A stretch of 12,866 nt of DNA from Actinomycetes bacterium (GTDB lineage Bacteria; Actinomycetota; Actinomycetes; Streptosporangiales; Streptosporangiaceae): positions 1 through 12,866 of the forward strand of contig JAOPYP010000475.1 in NCBI GenBank assembly GCA_025964635.1, in the 5' to 3' direction. The notes below the pieces were generated by a model. It was given only the letters and a program-made list of their open reading frames with translations. It ran no database searches and had not been told where the DNA came from. Made by a program: the position numbers and the translations under genes. The first letter of the stretch is position 1. Every line of letters starts with the position of its first letter. Shown piece after piece: positions 10,832-12,866 of the stretch.

Positions 10832-11977
10832 CTAATCCAACGACCCGATGGCGGGCACCCCGAGCTGCTTGGCCAGCTCGCCGTACGTCCCCTCCCGTAG
10901 CACCAGGCGGGCCACCCGCAGGATCGCCCTCGGGTCCTCGCCGGGCGGGCGCAGCACGAACACGGTGTCGTCGCTCTTGTCACAGGTCACGACCAGCCGG
11001 TCGTGGTCGGCGAGGACGATGCAGGCCCGCCCCGCGACGGGTGGCGGGGGACCCAGTTCCCGGCCTGCGCCGGCCTGGCTGGCCTCTCCCGCCTCCAGAG
11101 CCACGACCGTTCCGGCCTCCAGAGCCACGGCCGTTCCGGCCTCCAGAGCCACGACCGCGGCCAGCCGCCGCCGGCGTTGGGCCATCAGCACGGCCTCGGT
11201 GAGCAAGGCCAGCAGGATCAGCAGGCCCACGGCCAGCAGCATGGCCTTGAGCCACTGCGGCATGCCGGTGGTAGCCAGGGCTGCGTTGGTTCCCGGCTGA
11301 GCATGAGGCCGGACACTAGCCGGTGGTGACGACGACGATGATGACGGTGACCGCGGTGCCGGGTGCTGCCGCGGGGCCACGCCTGGTGCGGGCGGGGCCG
11401 TTGCAGCCTGGTGCGGGACCTTGAGCACGGTGCCCGGCTGGAGAGTGTTCGGGTCGGGGCCGATGGCATGCCGGTTGGCCGCGTACAGGTCAGGCCAGCC
11501 ACCGTGCACGCTGAGCGCGGCAGCGATGCCTGACAGGGTGTCACCAGCGGCCACGGTGTAACGCACGGGCGCCGGCCCGGGAATCACGAGCTCGGTACCC
11601 GGCCGGATGACGTTCGGGTTCCAGCCGATGGCCTTCAGGTTGGACGTGTACAGCGGCGGCCAGCCGCCGCGGATGTGGAACCGGGCGGCGATGCCGGACA
11701 ACGTGTCGCCGTACTGGACCACGTACGTCAGGGCCGGGGTGGTCGCCGTGTGGGATGGGGCCGACTTCTTGGATGGTGTCGCCGCCGGGGACGGGGTTGC
11801 CCCGCGGGACGGTGCGGCGACGGTCAGGGTGCGGGTGAGGATGACCTCAGTACTACTCGCGGTGCGGGTGTTCGCCTGGCCTGAGTGAACGGATCCCTTC
11901 ATGCCGACCGCCATCAGGGTGATCGACAGGATGCTCCAGGCGAGCACGACGCACGCGGACTTCGTCCACGTACGCAT
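10832..11977 (-). CDS. Membrane protein with two LysM domains and a cytoplasmic C-terminal domain
   Basis: 381 aa. An N-terminal hydrophobic segment (9-25) acts as signal or anchor. A Thr/Ser/Pro linker leads to two LysM domains (about 84-133 and 140-187) with YVVQYGDTLSGIAARF and YTVAAGDTLSGIAAAL openings and GGWPxLY..N..AIG..PN cores. These should bind GlcNAc-containing peptidoglycan outside the membrane. A Ser/Pro-rich linker (about 195-235) precedes a transmembrane helix (244-266) and a basic stop-transfer QRRRR. Three 8-residue VALEAGT-type repeats follow (275-298). The C-terminal domain (about 317-375) carries VLRPPGEDPRAILRVARLVL and a short tail; I do not recognise it as a named family. 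The ATG at 11975-11977 has GGAAGGAAAG about 10 nt upstream. It lies 86 bp after the repetitive surface gene on the same strand and is probably co-transcribed. Confidence 0.85.
   Translation of the reverse strand: MRTWTKSACVVLAWSILSITLMAVGMKGSVHSGQANTRTASSTEVILTRTLTVAAPSRGATPSPAATPSKKSAPSHTATTPALTYVVQYGDTLSGIAARFHIRGGWPPLYTSNLKAIGWNPNVIRPGTELVIPGPAPVRYTVAAGDTLSGIAAALSVHGGWPDLYAANRHAIGPDPNTLQPGTVLKVPHQAATAPPAPGVAPRQHPAPRSPSSSSSSPPASVRPHAQPGTNAALATTGMPQWLKAMLLAVGLLILLALLTEAVLMAQRRRRLAAVVALEAGTAVALEAGTVVALEAGEASQAGAGRELGPPPPVAGRACIVLADHDRLVVTCDKSDDTVFVLRPPGEDPRAILRVARLVLREGTYGELAKQLGVPAIGSLD
11091..11162. repeat. 24-bp in-frame tandem repeat in the LysM gene
   Basis: Three 24-bp units begin at 11091, 11115 and 11139. 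The first two differ at one base (ACGACC versus ACGGCC), and the third diverges over its last six bases. They encode VVALEAGE, AVALEAGT and VVALEAGT in the reading direction of the gene. Near-identity at the DNA level points to recent slippage expansion next to the membrane. Confidence 0.85.
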
Positions 11978-11987
11978 AGTGCTATCA

Positions 11988-12060
11988 CTTTCCTTCCGAG
12001 GGGATCAGCGCCGGGCACTGGAGGCCGGACGCCGAAGGGGTTACCAGTCGGGAAGGAAAG
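11988..12060 (-). promoter_or_regulatory. Inverted repeat able to cover the LysM-gene ribosome binding site
   Basis: CTTTCCTTCC (11988-11997) and GGAAGGAAAG (12051-12060) are perfect complements separated by 53 nt. On the minus-strand mRNA the first arm lies 3 nt after the upstream stop codon and the second arm is the purine-rich ribosome binding site of the LysM gene. Pairing would hide that site. Confidence 0.45.
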
Positions 12061-12063
12061 GAC

Positions 12064-12866
12064 TCAGGCGGGTGGGACCTCCGGCAGGTAGGCGCGCCAG
12101 ATCGGCTTCACGGCGGCGCTGCGCGCCAGCCGGAGCAAGAGGAGGGTGAGGAGCGCGATCAGCGCGGCTGCAACGCCACCGTAGATGTCGCGCGCACTGC
12201 TCCCGATACTGCCGCTGCCCGCACCACTGCCACCGTTAGCGCCGCCGCCTGAGCCGGCCGGCAGCCGGGGAGGCGTCGGGGCCAGCGGCGCTGGCGCACC
12301 ATGGCCGGCGGCTCCCGCGATCGGGGCGCCAAGCGCGTGCAGGCCGGCGGCCAGCGCCGCCATGGCGGCTGAGGCCGCGCCGGCTGCGGGAAGTGAGGAT
12401 GTCGTCCCGGGGACCCGGGGGCCGGACGGGCTGGGCGGCCCGGCGGCCGGGGGCACGGGTCCGGAGGGGCCAGTGGGCGCGAGGGGCAGCCCGCCGGCGG
12501 TGGAGACAACAGGGGGCACAACGGAGAGGACGGTGCCCGTAACGCCAACGAGGGTGCCGGTAAGGCTCGGGAGGACGGTCCCGGTGACGCCAGTGAGGGT
12601 GCCAGTCACGGCGGGGAGGACGGGGCCCGTGAGGCCGGCCACGGTCGGGAGGACGGTGCCCGTGACGCCGCTGAGGGTGCCGGTAAGGCTCGGGAGGACG
12701 GTCCCGGTGACGCCGCTGACGGTGCCGCTGACGGCCGGCAGCACGGTCCCGGTGACCGCGGGAATCACGGACTGGGTGACGGTCGGAACGACGCTCCCGG
12801 TCACGCCTGTCACGGTCCCGGTGATGGCCGGGAGCACCGTCCCCGTGGCACCAGTGACGGTGCCGG
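12064..12866 (-). CDS. Val-Thr-Gly repeat surface protein with C-terminal membrane anchor (5' end beyond the right edge)
   Basis: The frame is open to the window edge, so the N-terminus is missing and 267 residues are visible. The visible N-terminal part, about 110 residues, is built of degenerate 14-16-residue units of the type GTVLPSLTGTLSGVT, strongly beta-prone and lacking charged residues. Then follow a Pro/Gly/Ser-rich linker, an Ala-rich stretch, a Gly/Ser-rich spacer, a hydrophobic segment (GGVAAALIALLTLLLL), a basic RLARS stop and a short tail ending YLPEVPPA. This predicts a secreted repeat domain held at the outer membrane face by one C-terminal helix, without an LPXTG sorting signal. 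The layout resembles many actinobacterial surface proteins of unknown function. It lies immediately upstream of the LysM gene. Confidence 0.75.
   Translation of the reverse strand, partial: GTVTGATGTVLPAITGTVTGVTGSVVPTVTQSVIPAVTGTVLPAVSGTVSGVTGTVLPSLTGTLSGVTGTVLPTVAGLTGPVLPAVTGTLTGVTGTVLPSLTGTLVGVTGTVLSVVPPVVSTAGGLPLAPTGPSGPVPPAAGPPSPSGPRVPGTTSSLPAAGAASAAMAALAAGLHALGAPIAGAAGHGAPAPLAPTPPRLPAGSGGGANGGSGAGSGSIGSSARDIYGGVAAALIALLTLLLLRLARSAAVKPIWRAYLPEVPPA
12550..12714. repeat. 42-bp identical copies, 123 bp apart, in the surface-protein gene
   Basis: Positions 12550-12591 and 12673-12714 are identical over 42 bp (core GGTAAGGCTCGGGAGGACGG). The 123-bp period is 41 codons, so the frame is kept. 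Shorter related units fill the rest of 12500-12866. It looks like a higher-order repeat made by duplicating a block of smaller units. Confidence 0.8.

Noticed and set aside
12500..12866. CRISPR-like array
   Set aside because: The repeats are in-frame, degenerate and of irregular length, have no unique spacers, and encode a continuous protein.

Overview
The window is GC-rich DNA from a high-GC Gram-positive actinomycete. Signs are GTG starts, strong third-position GC bias, LysM domains of the actinobacterial GGW/LY type, and proline/alanine-rich surface proteins. Genus cannot be fixed from sequence alone; no rRNA, tRNA, IS element, CRISPR or phage gene is visible. All family names rest on motifs read by eye, not on searches.

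Left part (1-3504, all minus strand): the N-terminal part of a membrane-anchored protein with a PRYQD-rich repeat (1-353), arginyl-tRNA synthetase argS (509-2236) and phosphate acyltransferase plsX (2437-3504). The plsX-argS gap holds a perfect 14-bp inverted repeat, a related 10-bp palindrome and a 9-bp tandem repeat. A 579-bp gap (3505-4083) separates plsX from a divergent KamA-family radical SAM aminomutase-like gene (4084-5460). The leader of that gene carries a possible 29-codon upstream ORF that ends inside a stable hairpin just before a good ribosome binding site.

Middle (5451-8144): two perfect 13-bp-stem hairpins lie back to back between the convergent aminomutase gene and a DHA2-type 14-TM drug exporter (5522-7159, minus). 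The exporter is divergent from a short-chain dehydrogenase of the HSD17B10/type II 3-hydroxyacyl-CoA dehydrogenase type (7371-8144). An imperfect palindrome overlaps the likely dehydrogenase promoter, which appears to give a leaderless mRNA.

Right part (8252-10776) is the most interesting stretch: a compact cassette that looks like a ribosomally made, processed peptide (RiPP-like) system. A 70-aa peptide gene (9862-10074) encodes an acidic leader-like N-terminus, a CHPCH motif and an Asn/Gly/Gln-rich tail. A 17-bp perfect-stem terminator follows, and then an M50 (site-2-protease-like) membrane metallopeptidase gene (8252-9670) whose N-terminus resembles the PqqD/RiPP-recognition fold. A divergent XRE-type regulator (10306-10776) shares a promoter region with two palindromes. 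No lanthionine synthetase, cyclodehydratase or radical SAM enzyme for this peptide is in the window.

The far right (10832-12866, minus) holds two apparently co-transcribed envelope genes. Upstream is a repetitive Val-Thr-Gly surface protein with a C-terminal membrane anchor, cut by the window edge. Downstream is a LysM protein with two LysM domains, a central membrane segment and a small cytoplasmic C-terminal domain. A 10-bp inverted repeat could hide the ribosome binding site of the LysM gene and couple its translation to the upstream gene.
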